Below are positions 40,244 to 51,740 of a stretch of 64,000 bases of DNA, one piece after another (position 1 is the first letter of the stretch; the number at the start of each line of letters is the position of its first letter). The notes under the pieces are model-generated. The model had not been told where the DNA came from, did no database searches, and saw only the letters and a list, made by a program, of their open reading frames with translations. Origin of the DNA: Paramacrobiotus metropolitanus (lineage: Eukaryota; Tardigrada; Eutardigrada; Parachela; Macrobiotidae); the NCBI RefSeq assembly GCF_019649055.1, contig NW_026570226.1, positions 3,038,001-3,102,000 of the forward strand, written 5' to 3'. The position numbers and the translations under genes were made by a program.

Positions 40244-41089
40244 GTTTAATGACGGGATACAGGGATTGGGCGATCTACAAGGTTCGCGGCCATCATATTC
40301 ATGCTGCAAGCTGCACTTGATTCGATTTTTATCATAGTTAGACTGAAAGACATCCACATACAGCTGAAGATGATACTACCACTGCTACCGAGATGAAACT
40401 ATATTAAGATGTTTTTGTGTTTACATAATCATTAAACAACACTATCTGTAGCACAACAATGTATACGGCCTCAACCGATACGGCGCTCAACACAATCAAA
40501 AAATGTCGTGTTGCGGAAATTCGGTGGAATCCAACTGCAGTACAATTAATCTGGGAAAAGCGACTGTGTTATGTCACGTCTGGTCAGCCAGCAAATTGGC
40601 CAACGTTGGTTAAATCTTTTTGATATAGAAAATGTGTTAGCTTGACCGGTGTTCCGTACTGACTTCGACCGTGCAGTTTCTTCGCAGTTCGTACAGGCAC
40701 AAATGATTGCCACAGCTCCAGTAATGGGCTAACGTTTGACAACAGTCGTCCCGGAGTTTTCAACGGCAGTTTCAGTATCTTTGAACCTTTGTACCTTGGG
40801 CACAATGTGGTTATTCCAAGCGCAAGGATGCATCCGTGCAGCCTTTACGATTCCAAGGTTTCAAATTACTATTTGCGAAGAGTAAAACCGTTTAGTAAAG
40901 AGTAAAACCATTTAGTAAACCGTAATAATTATAGTTCAGCCCACAGACATCAAAATCGGAAAAGCGTCTGCAATGTTGCATCTATGCAGCAACATAAAGA
41001 GATGCTATTTATTTGCAACACTCTGTTTTAAGCACAGAGCAATCAAAGTTCAAAGGCATAGCGACAATATGGTAAAAAAGACATACGTT
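40244..41089. other. Intergenic, nothing recognised
   Basis: About 850 bases. A minus-strand AATAAA near 41004-41010 could serve collar copy C. Confidence 0.4.
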
Positions 41090-43635
41090 TCACGTCTTGA
41101 TAATGAAATTCAAAGCAAGATAGGGCTGCATGTTATTATGTGCAGAGCCGGTGCCGCTACTCCCGGTTGTTCGTGATTCTTGAAAATTTGTGCTTTCATA
41201 GTTTTTAACAGACTCCTTTGAATAGTACAAAGTATGCGTTTGGTTACCAAAAAATATATGTGTCGACAAATATCGGACCATAGGCGGATGAAGAGCGGTG
41301 TAGGAATGGCTATGTAATGGCATTTCGTTTAGTTTCAGTCTGTGATTTACTTCGCCACCCGCGTCACCGATGGAAAAAGAGTAATTAGTGGGATTGCCAA
41401 TAGTGTGCGGAAGCAGGACGTTACCGGCCCCGATTGCTGTCCGCCCGCGAAGATCAGGCGTACGAATGTCGGTGGCATTGACACCTCTCAGGATACCACA
41501 CAAGCGTCGGTATTTGCTGCAGTCAACAGCGGAACCGTCGCAAGGCAGCCAGCCTAACGGTAACACCACCCCGTAAAACATCTGAACCGATCCTGTCGGA
41601 ATATCGCTCGTTGCGGTATCATTAGACAGCTGTGGTTGTGCCAGCAGGTTGATGCGACTGGTCAGCTGCGCTTCTGCCCTGGCCACACGGACTTGAACAC
41701 TGGTGACTGTGGCGGAACTTTGAAGGCGCGCGATGTTAGTGCGGATCAATTGCGTCGGTTTAACGATAAACCGCTCCCCGCTCCACTGGCTCTTGCTGCT
41801 GGCTTCGGCCATAGTGGCAATAAACTGCTCTTTTTCGTGTTCACTGGCAAACGAATTGGAACTGGCGAAGGCCGTTTCCATTGAGGCTTTGATACTGGCA
41901 CCCAAGAAGCCCACCTCGACCGCTCCGCCGACGTTGGAACTAGTGCTTTGGCTTTTGGCTAGTTCGTCCCTAATTTTCTCTTGCATCTTGTCGTCTGCTT
42001 TCTTGTAATATTCGTTCAGCGTGCTGGTCACCCGGTCGGGCCGGGTGGTCTCGTCTTGCCAGAAAACCGAGTTCCACATTTGCTCCTGAAAGTACGCAAA
42101 GAGAAGTATTTGTGGTCTGGTCGGTTACCATGCTGAGATACTTGTTCACAATCCTTTGCAATTTGCAAAATTACCGGAAGCGGATGATTCATTTTTCTAC
42201 CTTCCTTTTTATGTATACGCGCGTAATCGTCGGAACGATCTGTGCGTCTAAAAATTCTAGCCTAAGATCGGATGTTTTGGTGGTCCTGGCTACCACATTA
42301 AATATAGCTGCTTTGGTCATTATGACCTTGACCTTTGGGCATGATGACCTGTTTGATACTTCGTATGTAATTATTTTCATACGTAAAAAGGAAGAATTTT
42401 AAATTTGAAAGCCGAAAGCCTTACCTGAAACACTGCCGACGATTCTGGCTTCATTTGCAGCAGACTTTCCAGAATTTTGATGATAGTCAGTGATTGATCT
42501 TGTCCTATAAACTCATCATCCACCACTTCCGTCGCCATAACGTTGTTGGCAATCTCCAAGGTCATTTGTGTGACATCGTCCGCTTTCATGTACAAAACAC
42601 TAGTATTGGGCACTTGCTGTTGCAGCTGGCTGAACAGTTTTCCCGCCTGCACATGTTCTGCTTTGACTTGGATAATTCGGCGCGCACTGCGAACATTAAT
42701 CAGGCTGTACGAAACCTCCAGGTCGTACACGAATAACTGTGGATTTTCTTTGACATGTTGAGCTAGGTCATCACACGTTGCTTTATTAATGCAACTGAAG
42801 CGGAAATCAAAGGTCGACGGTTGTGAAGCATAGGACACCCAGTTGTTGACTATTTCGTACTTGCTTGGCGCAAAACCTAGGAAGATTCATAAGTGTTTGA
42901 GTAGCGCGATACACAATGTTGACTCGTTGTTGTCTATCGTCAAATACAATACACGTGTAATCACGTGTATCGTCATAGCTTACCGAGGGCGTCAATGCGA
43001 ATTTGTTCGATCGGCAGCACGCGGATGCTTTCTCGCGGTATCTTCTGTCCCAGTCTTTTACTAACCGCTTCGCGAATAAACTCTTCATACTCGTCATCCC
43101 ACATGAGAACCGTAAAGCTCATTTCCGGCCGGTTTTCCTGGAGAGAATTTAGGTAACTCTTGGCGCTAGTTGGGTCGATAAACAACGCCGGTGGATAGAA
43201 GTACTGCGTTGGCACCGACAAATTGGTATCCGCGTTGGCCGTCTTGTAGATGCTTATCCGGAAGCCCTGGTACGTTGCCGACAAAAAGGCGTTAGGACTG
43301 ACTAGAACGTCGCTCCACCCGGTCCCGGCTTTGTTTGGCGCTAACGCGGCTAAAAATAAAGTTAGTTTTATCAAAACGTGCAATTAATTTGTTTCACGAA
43401 TTATCAAATGAACGCGAAGTAAATCAGCCAAAGAAACAGCTTCAGTCAAAGAAACAGTAAATCAGTCAAAGAAACAGCATTTCGAGTTGGCAGTTTGGCC
43501 AGCAATAAATTCTAGGATACAATGATTACCTCGTGCAATGCGCGATCTGATCCGAGGCGGCTCGACATTTTCCTCACAGACAAATGACATTGCGATTAAG
43601 CAAAGGACAAGTATCAGACTGAAAATTCTCGCCAT
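41090..43635 (-). CDS. Secreted protein with C-terminal phage-tail-collar domain, copy C
   Basis: Four exons: 43635-43530, 43349-42984, 42876-42425 and 42085-41090, in frame for 639 residues and with exactly the same intron phases as copy B. Signal peptide RIFSLILVLCLIAMSF. The exon-2 and exon-3 regions are very close to copy B (for example PEMSFTVLMWD and NVMATEVVDDEFIGQDQS). The collar domain shows GSVQMFYG, GWLPCDG, TPDLRGRTAIGAG and NMQPYLALNFIIKT. The glycosylation-sequon run of copy B is reduced to one NDT. The ATG at 43635 is preferred over an upstream in-frame GTG. It is an intact paralogue; the family is locally amplified. Confidence 0.88.
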
Positions 43636-43708
43636 GGCAGACACATTGATTTTAGGTTACCCGCGTGCGCACAATAGCATTTGATCCTGCAATAAGTGTT
43701 ACGAAGCC

Positions 43709-43715
43709 TTTTATA
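43709..43715 (-). promoter_or_regulatory. TATA box of collar copy C
   Basis: Minus strand CTTGTATAAAAGGCTT, about 75 bases before the start codon, the same spacing as in copy A. Confidence 0.55.
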
Positions 43716-44919
43716 CAAGACCAACGCATCCATGTTTATCGAAAACTACGTAAGAGAGTTCACGGACAATCATTATTCTCATCTATGAGTAATTATTTAA
43801 AACTTCAGTAAATCATCAAGCTACCGTGTGAGGGATATGGGAAATGGCGCCAATGAATACAGTCCCTAAGATATGGGCTATATAACATTGCACAACCGGA
43901 CCGTTCCCGACATCACATTGCATCGCGCAACATTTTTGTCAGGGTAATAATTCACATTCCGGGTCATGATTCACATTCACATTTTTGTCAGGGTAACATT
44001 TCGAAACCAAAGTTAACCAAAGCGGAGGACAAAGTTAACTACGTAACTCAGCTGCTCGCATCCTTTGCCTAAAATTATAATGGTTTTTGCTGCCCTGTGG
44101 TTTAATCTTTTTTCACAAAACCGGTCTCAGTTACCTTGAAAAAACTATACTATGACTTTATTTCATTTGAATACCGAGAGAGGAAATTGAATCTACCATT
44201 ACGCACACGATACTGTCGCTCTTTTACTGCATTTTTGTTTTTACTTTCAAATAATACGGGTTCAGCAACTTCAGCGCATCAGCTTCGTAGCCACTAGCCA
44301 TCCCTGTCCGATCCTTTATGTCCCGATAACTCTATACGGAACCGGTAGAAGTATATCTGTTACCGAATCAATATACAGCATCTGTTACCGAATCATAGCC
44401 GAATTGCCGGCTCATATTTGCACACAGCGCGGTGTACAGTTCAACGGAGATAAGATAGCAACAGTGACAACACTGAATTGTTGCATTTTTCCCGTAATGA
44501 CTTATATATTCTCAAGCCCTACCTAATGATGATGTACACAATAAATAACATGTGTACATCATCATATTTGCTAAGCATATTTTCTGCCGAACCGACGGCG
44601 CCGTACGGCACACATGGTTTGGGCACACCTGGTTTGGTGGAAATTTTCAAGGATACTCATAGCCTCGAACAGCAGAGAAGGTTCCTTGTTTCTGAAAAAG
44701 TAGCCAGACTATAAACTCCCAGACGGGCTTGATAGTATTCTGGCAGCGGACATTTTTCCTGCCGGTTGATGCATTTCCCCTGCCAAAAATTACCCATGCC
44801 GCCATGCGGCCCATTTTTATACTCTACACCGAGCCTGAAAATTTACAATGCATCCGTACACCATACTGTGGACTGTGGTTCCGCTTGGGCCCAAGATTAG
44901 CGTTATTAAGACACGGACA
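43716..44919. other. Intergenic
   Basis: About 1.2 kb upstream of collar copy C with no supportable gene. Small direct repeats such as GGGTAACATTTC / GGGTAATAATTC near 43940-44000 are present. Confidence 0.4.
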
Positions 44920-45445
44920 CGTGGTCACCGGCATCTTCGACTTTACGCGGCAAACTATCCAGAGCCCAACGGAAAGCATTGCAGGTCATTACTGATTACA
45001 AAGAGCGGGTAACCCCCGAGCTGTATCAGCGATTACGCATCCTGCCGTTGTTCGACCGTTGGAAGCAGCCCGAAGCCGTCTGGTTGTACAAGATCTACAA
45101 CCATGAAGTGTACCACCCACCGCCCTACTTGGTTGAAATGGTCAACTTCAAGGATCGCGGTATAATCTCCGGAAAGCGAAGCGAATCCACGCCAGAGCAA
45201 AGAAGAAAATCGGAGAAAGTACGTTGGCCATGCTTCTGATGAACGTGTATGAGCGGATTCAGAAAACCAATATGGAGATACTCAGTGTTAGCGGTGTTGG
45301 CTTCTTTAAGTTCGCTCTGAAAACGGTCGATCTGCTCGAATAATAATCTCTTTTTGCTGTTAAACTTTAGCTGTTTTTTACCGACCAGACGTTGAAGTCC
45401 CGTTAACCGAGTTGGCTGCACTTGATATGAATGAATGAATGAATC
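44920..45445 (+). mobile_element. Diverged LINE 3' fragment
   Basis: Encodes ITDYKERVTPELYQRL and FDRWKQPEAVWLYK, matching the C-terminal part of the nested LINE's reverse transcriptase. The 3' region has TTTTTACCGACCAGACGTTGAAGTCCC and ends in a (TGAA)n tail (about 45427-45443). It is an older subfamily with a different tail. Confidence 0.8.
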
Positions 45446-45757
45446 AGAAGGTATTCAAGGTAATCTCATCATTGCTTAACACCGAGCGAAAAATGTATAC
45501 CAGCATTTTATATTAACTGTCACATGCTTTATTGAGTATACTGCACCATTACACTTTTGTTCACATAATATGAGTAAACATATTCGTAATTATAGCAAAT
45601 AATGAGAACTGTTGTCGTTATGTGGAGTGTGTGAGTTTAACGGCAAGCAACAAGGTGCATGGGGTATGGACTTTACTTCCGGGCATCAAGCGGATACCAA
45701 GCAAAGAGCAATACGGACACGTATATATATAACATCATAAAAGAGGCACGTAGTGCC

Positions 45758-46606
45758 CTAACAGCCAAAATCATCCAAAATGCGAGCGGCGACTAGATCT
45801 GAAAACGACTTGCGAAGATCGTCGACGCGAGAAGTATATATCCGGAAGCAGTCACTCCGCCAGTTGCCCTGAGCTTGGATAGCCGCATCAGGTACGCCAC
45901 ACTTATGAGCAAATGTGGCACCGCCTCGCCGGAAAGAATGGGTAGAAAAGGCAGCGGGTGCGAACCCGCTTACTTTTGCGACTTGTTTTAACAGCAGGTT
46001 AAACAGATGCGCGGACATGTAGTGTAAGGTGCCATCAGAATCAAAATAAGAAAATAAGGGGCATTTTGAAAGTTGATTACGTAACCTCTTCAGTAAGGCC
46101 GTGACCGCGGTAATGGGACATAAGGGATTACCGGCGATAGCGTGCAAGCGTAACGTTTGTTGTTGTGCGATAAAGCGGTTAGTTTTTAACTCGGAAAAGC
46201 GTATGACAAGCGTGTTATCTTTGATGTAAACATCTTTCTTTCGGAGGTAGCGAGTGTTAGCTTTACTTTTGAACAAATTACTGCGCGGGTGAAAGGCCAC
46301 CACACATGCAGACCAAAAGGCTGTTCGAACGGGCTGTCGAATAGTGTGCAAGTTAGCGTAGATTTGGGGTAAATCGAGTGCGGAAATTCCCGGTTTCCTG
46401 TTAGGGTATTCGCAACGGGAGCGTTTTACACTAGCAAGAGCTTGTTTAATAGCAAAATGTTGCAAATTAGGACTAGCGTAGTCCATGAGATTGTGCCAGG
46501 TACAAATCGCGGACAAATAGTTTGAAATGGATGAGTACTGAAATTTAGTTGATAAGTAAGCAATGTAGCGGCAGAGCGTGCGAGTGGAAGCTGGCATAGG
46601 GGTCAA
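45758..46606 (-). CDS. DIRS tyrosine recombinase
   Basis: About 282 residues in one open frame. The core-binding part has YLSAICTWHNLM. The catalytic part has an Arg region (AFHPRSNLFK), a typical HSFRRGGATFAHKCGV box (H-x-x-R), GNWRSDCFRIYTS with the presumptive nucleophilic tyrosine, and a short C-terminal tail. Residue order and the SFRRGGAT signature match DIRS/Ngaro recombinases, which insert a circular DNA intermediate. The true start may lie in the preceding frame. Confidence 0.85.
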   Translation of the reverse strand: MTPMPASTRTLCRYIAYLSTKFQYSSISNYLSAICTWHNLMDYASPNLQHFAIKQALASVKRSRCEYPNRKPGISALDLPQIYANLHTIRQPVRTAFWSACVVAFHPRSNLFKSKANTRYLRKKDVYIKDNTLVIRFSELKTNRFIAQQQTLRLHAIAGNPLCPITAVTALLKRLRNQLSKCPLFSYFDSDGTLHYMSAHLFNLLLKQVAKVSGFAPAAFSTHSFRRGGATFAHKCGVPDAAIQAQGNWRSDCFRIYTSRVDDLRKSFSDLVAARILDDFGC

Positions 46607-46639
46607 ATCAAAGAGGGCTCAGAAAGTACGAAAGTTTTC

Positions 46640-48682
46640 CCATTGAGATTTACGAGTGCGAAGGGAAGCACTGCTCAAGGAAGCGTGTCTCAATGTCTGC
46701 AACTGAGCATCCAGTTTCCTGATTGGGGTATCTATAAATGTAATCCACGTCATTATCTGGGTCACCAAGAGAGCAGTACTTTTTTATTGTAAGTAAGGAC
46801 GACGGCTGTGTATTCAAACGGCTAAGTCGGTCAGCTGCGGTATTAAGCTTTCCCGAAAAATATGTTGAGCGTAAAAACGAAAGTCACGGTTTAGGAATGC
46901 CACGGTTTGTGTATTATCAGACAGAATGCAAACTCTGCTACGGGACAGTTTTGGCGCCCAAATCAATAGGGGAATACAAGCGGCTATCAGTTCAAGATAA
47001 TTAATGTTGTCCGATACTGATGCATCGAGTATGGGAGACGCCACCCAGTTACGTAAGCAAGCGTGCGGAGGTGAGGTGCCTGTATCCCAACTACCTGCAA
47101 TATATTGCCGGCCCCAGGTAGCTCCGAACCCGGAGAAGGAAGCGTCTGTAGTGACATAGCGCACACAGTGTTGTAGCCCGAAGGCGGATGGGGCTAAGCC
47201 ATTCAGTTGAATGGCAAGGCGCACCCACCAATGAAGTTCGATTTTTAGCAGTTTTGATAAACGTAACCGATGGGAAGGGGCAGAAAGCTTCATCAATAGC
47301 GTCGATGAAAATTCTAGTGAAAGTTCGTGCGCCATAGACTGCTCGTGCTGCAAAATTCATGTGACCCACCAATTGTTGTAATTCCAATTTTGTAATGTTA
47401 CTTTGCGTTTGGAAATGGTCGCACATAGCCATTAAGGCTGACATTTTGTCTTGTGGGAGTTCAACGCGTTGCAAACAAGAGTCACTAATGAGGCCCAAAA
47501 ATTTTACGCGGTTGGTTGGGAATATTAGCTTTTCCCAGTTTACACTAAAGCCAAGCGTTATAAGCAGCGCAATTAGCGATTCCTTTGCAGCTGTACACTC
47601 TGCATAAGTGTCAGCTATAAGTAAGAAATCATCAAGGTATGCAACAATTTTATAGCCGCGCCGGCGCATCATCCGCGCAATAGCCGTAGAAATTCTATTA
47701 AAGATTGATGGGGCACACGCCAAACCGAAGCTAAAAAAGTTATCAACAAAAATCTGTACTGGCGCGCCCGGCAACTGCCATCTAAAACCCTGATACTGCC
47801 TATGTGGTGGGAATACAGGTACCGAGCGGTAAGCGGCTTTCAAATCAACAATAGCGTAGAAAGTGTTGTGGCTGCTGATGGCGATCGCGTCGTCAATAGA
47901 TTCGAAAGTAAAGGGCACAGGTGCAGTGTAAGCATTTAGGGGATCATTTGCTGGACGACTGCAGTCAGTAATCGGGCGCAATTTATTGGTATCTTTCTTA
48001 GGCACCGCACCGATAGCCTGTATACGCATGGGTTGTTGTGTTTGAACACAGATTAACCTGCTGCTAACTCTTCGCTGAGAACTTTATCAAGAAACGCTTT
48101 GGCCTGTGGAGACAATGCGGATTTGTTATTAGCGGTATCAGAGTTACTGAGCGTTTGATTAGTGTCTACTATGTAAAAGCCTTTTGTTATGTCCTGCAAT
48201 AAGAATTCTGCATCTGGGTCATTAATTAATTCAGCCTGCCATACTGTATGCTTTTGTGTCAGTTTACAGCGTTGCAAGAGATCAACATCGCAAGACAAAG
48301 CCAGACTTTTATTACTGTCAACAGAGAGAGCATTTTCTTGCGCCAGCGTGCCGCACTCATTAATAGACAGGCATAACATATTATCAAGATTGTGAGAAGG
48401 AGAATAACTGTAGTTAGAAGAAGAGCAAAAACAACCAGATTCCGAAAACAAAGAATTAACTGCGCTTTCGTCTCCTTCTCGCGATGAAGTGCTAAGTATT
48501 GGCAATAATGGGGCACTGCAGACGGCCATTATCGGTGCGATTGCAACGGTCGCAGCGGTGGATGAAGAGGCAGTTAGAATTCGGCGGGCAGCGGCTTTCG
48601 TTGAAACGGATGCAGAATGGTGGTGGGTTGGGGCGGTTGTTGATGGCGTTAGGATTGCCGTAGGTGCGAAAACGACCGGCAT
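46640..48682 (-). pseudogene. DIRS reverse transcriptase-RNase H (frameshifted)
   Basis: An N-terminal part (48682-48053) of low complexity leads into the RT after a one-base shift near 48050. The RT shows AIGAVPKKD, LRPITDCSRP, AIVDLKAAYR and the catalytic YLDDFLLIAD (near 47640). A second shift near 47285 leads to the linker and RNase H with VTTDASFSGFGATW, NYLELIAA and ILSDNTQTVAF; a third shift near a T run at about 46860 leads to the end of RNase H (AADRLSRL). It copies element RNA. With three shifts the copy is inactive or poorly assembled. Confidence 0.82.
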
Positions 48683-49715
48683 TGTTGTTGGTGCCGGTGC
48701 GGTTGAAGTCTAAGTGAGTGGCGGCAAACAAATGTTTAGCGTGAAAGTATTTACCACCAATTGCATTGCGGGCTGTGGCGTTATCTAAACGGCAACCTTC
48801 AAAGGCGGCTTTGCGGCGGAAGTCGTTATCAAACTGCAGTACTGCTTTAGCGTAGTAGTCCTGCCGTTTAACTGCCAAGTATTCTCAGTAATCCAGATAC
48901 TCAGCGAGAGCACTGGCATGCTTCGGAGATCCGGCAAGGAGTTTGGCCAGCGACAGACTGCCGCTCATGAACTCGTCAAGATGCAGGTCCAGTGGGTCAA
49001 CTTTGGATTTAGTGCGGCCGGTGGCGGAAATGCGCGCGCGGGCGAAGACAAACTTATGCGGGCGGGGCCGTTTGCGTGCCAGTGTTGGTAACTTGGCTGC
49101 ATCGTCAAGGCAACAGCCAGACTTACTTGAGGAGGACGAAGACGAGGATGATGAGCTGGAGGAAGAAGAGGTGGAACGAGAACGTGACCTTTTATGCTGG
49201 GATCGAGCTGTGGCGCGGGCACCATCGTCGACGGTCACGGTGCGCATGTGGTTGGCAACGTTGGACACGCTCAGTGTACTGGTGCTAGCGGCGGGTTGAG
49301 GATACAGGTACTGACGGAGAACAAGTTCGTCGCGGAGGCTGCAAACCACAGTGGGCAGCAGATGCGCTGGGATAAGCTTAAGATCTTGCAGATCTTGAAA
49401 ACCATTATCACGCAGGCGCTCGCTGGTGGCTGCTGACAAGCCGTACGTCACAAAGGGGCACGGAGGCGGTGGTGACGGGGCAGGCGGTAAATCATCCAAA
49501 CCGTCCTCATCGTCGTCAGATTCGTCGTGATCGGCATGGATGGACATGACATCCGGGTCGCGTTGCACTTCCACGACCGGTGGTGGAGGGTTGTAGAAGG
49601 CCAGAAGACGATTAACCAGGGCTGTCTTGTTGACGGACACTGGTAACTCGTTCTGTGCTACGAGGTCACGCAGTGCTGGCTTAGACATAGCCTCTAGTTG
49701 CTCGCGAGAAAACAT
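48492..49715 (-). CDS. gag: DIRS Gag with N-terminal SAP domain and C-terminal zinc module
   Basis: The ATG at 49715 begins a SAP-like DNA-binding motif (about residues 6-40: LEAMSKPALRDLVAQ, LVNRLLAFYN). An acidic/proline stretch, a long serine run preceded by SRSRS (about 49130-49200) and basic KRPRPHK follow. The frame meets TGA at 48885-48887 and continues in the same frame. Downstream is a zinc module C-x7-C-x5-C-x3-H-x-C-x2-C-x4-N-x4-C (about 48590-48515), a CCCH finger joined to a knuckle. The stop may be readthrough or decay. The protein would package element RNA. The same zinc module occurs four times in the host GTPase at 60134-62845. Confidence 0.78.
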
Positions 49716-51002
49716 TGTAAGCGTCGAGGCTCGGTAACGTTAAAACGTTAATCAAAAGCGAAAAATCTTCTACAGGCGAAGGAAAAATCTTCTGCAGGCG
49801 AAACGGGCGAACTAATGGCTGCCGACTGGTGGTCGGCATCTTTATATAGGCGAGTCCAGGTGGCCAGGAATGGGAGAGCGTTTGCTTTTCCCTGGCCAGG
49901 GGAGGAACAACTGACCAATGCGCGCGCGGTGGTCAGCGGATAACTCCGCCTTCATTATAAAGAGATTTCTCTAAGGAAATCTTAATCGTAAATCTCGTTA
50001 AATTTATCCGCTTCGCCCACGGTTTCCAATACAGATGCCGCGTTCCCTCTCTGAATTTCTAGAGATAATCGTTGTCGCAGAAATTCGTGGGAGCGGGATT
50101 CTCCAGTATGCTGCTGAAGTATAATGAAGTATTTATATTAACTATTATAACTATATACCTAATTATTATTAACTTTTATAGTTCTTGTCAAAGCTCAGCA
50201 AGAATATTACAAATTTTGTACCATGTTTAGAAGTGTTTAATACCGGAATAGCCATACAGATTATAGCCGGGTATGGTCCTACCTAATGTAAGATGTTTAT
50301 GACCAGAGTCTACACTTGCGCCTTTCCCATGACATTCGTTGTGCCGATGTGCTTCCAGTGAACGATTATCTGATATTAGATTGATTATTATGTCCTGCCA
50401 TTTCCGCCGTAGGTCGCAGTTTAACTTTGTTTACCGGTTCTTAGCTGATGTCTTTCTGTTTCCGTGAAAATTAGCGGTGGCAACGGGCGTTTAAGTGGCG
50501 GTGTTCGACTGTAAACCTGGTGAAAATGTGGTATACTGGCGGCTTCGGTGTGAAACAGCTGCCCAGGGGCGCAAATAGAATCACGCGGTGGCATCTGAGC
50601 AACCTTGTTTATGGGAAATTAGGGATAGAAATACATAGCTGTTCCGTCCTATGTACTCCGGTAACAACAACTGGGCCGGCAAGGCACAGTTCTAGTGTGT
50701 ATGTTGCAGTAGAGGCACACTGTACAGCTACGGCCCAATTTAGTCCATAAATGCAGTACGTATCGGAGTACTTTAATGATTAATTGTCTTGTTGTTACCA
50801 AACGGCTCGGTACAGATGTTAGGCATTTAGTGACGACCGAACCCACAAACGCTCGATGTATTATCGCTCAAATTAGTTGGGTGAGGGCGATGCCGAAAAT
50901 GTGTGCCCGTAAGCGACTGACGTGCTTATAAGGCGTATTTCTTTTTTCAGTCGCTTTGTCATCGACGGCCTTTTTAATGATGTCATCTCGTTTATTTTTC
51001 TA
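49716..51002. other. DIRS leader and intergenic DNA
   Basis: About 1.3 kb. The first 400 bases (GC-rich, TTTATATAGG box near 49842) are probably the 5' region of the DIRS element. Afterwards no gene is visible. Confidence 0.4.
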
Positions 51003-51740
51003 GGATTCGCTTCGAGCAAGCAAGAAAACGTCAGCCAATGGATGTCATACGCTGCGCAGCCGTCAACTTTTGGCTTTCGATGCAGCGGCTGTAATAGAGA
51101 GTCCTGCGATGTATCGGCACAACTAATTAATTTAAAGGTTATCGGTGCATATTCGGGAGGTTTTGCACAGTTTCACAGTACAGATATTCACCGAGCGCGT
51201 GTTCGGCTTGGACTTTAACAACACAGCATTGCTCAGTTCGAAGCTGAACTCGGGGCAGACTGGGCGACTATTTAGCCAGCGGCAACAGCAGACGCCCAGG
51301 ATTCGGGAAGTGTGCATGATGGCCGACGCCCTCAACGAGATGGCCTTTTCCAAAGTTACATCGTTAAGGATAGTCGGTCGTCATGTACACTACGCTTGTC
51401 GTGGGCAATGGCCACCATGCAACGTTATGGCGACGGAGATTATGAATGACGGAATCGTAGAGCAAAACCAGTCAACCATCATAACCAAGCCTATACAGAA
51501 CTTGCTGGAGTGCTGCCGCTTAGTGTTTTGGCAAGTTGAGACGCTCAAACAGATCAAGTGGCCAGCAAGCTGAATGAATTTCATCGAAAATCAGATGTAG
51601 CGGAAACCCAAATACGAACAACTACTCTGACTTTCGCTCAGCTCGTTTGCCAGAAACGTGCCAACCGAAAGCCGAAGCAGTAGTTCCCGTGGAGGCGGAG
51701 GTGTCGGTGGCAGTTTCGTGGATTCATTCAGCCGCTAAGC
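51003..51740 (+). pseudogene. Collar-family pseudogene, copy D (exon 3 and start of exon 4)
   Basis: After a TTTTTCTAG acceptor the sequence reads MSYAAQPSTFGFR and later LFSQRQQQTPRIREV and NVMATEIMNDGIVEQNQS, parallel to exon 3 of copies B and C. Stops and frame changes interrupt it. Around 51565-51740 remnants of exon 4 (LNEFHRKSD, the serine/glycine stretch) can be seen. There is no signal-peptide exon or collar domain. Confidence 0.75.

Larger units (their letters stand above)
45758..49715 (-). mobile_element. DIRS-type retrotransposon, decayed
   Basis: Minus-strand order gag, RT-RNase H, tyrosine recombinase, which is diagnostic of DIRS elements (no integrase, no protease). At least four frame changes or stops separate the coding blocks. 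Terminal inverted repeats were not identified by eye. The element is about 4 kb plus unknown ends. Confidence 0.88.

Noticed and set aside
45758-46606. Tyrosine recombinase as a Crypton or bacterial Xer
   Set aside because: It follows a DIRS-type RT/RNase H and Gag on the same strand and has the SFRRGGAT signature of DIRS recombinases.
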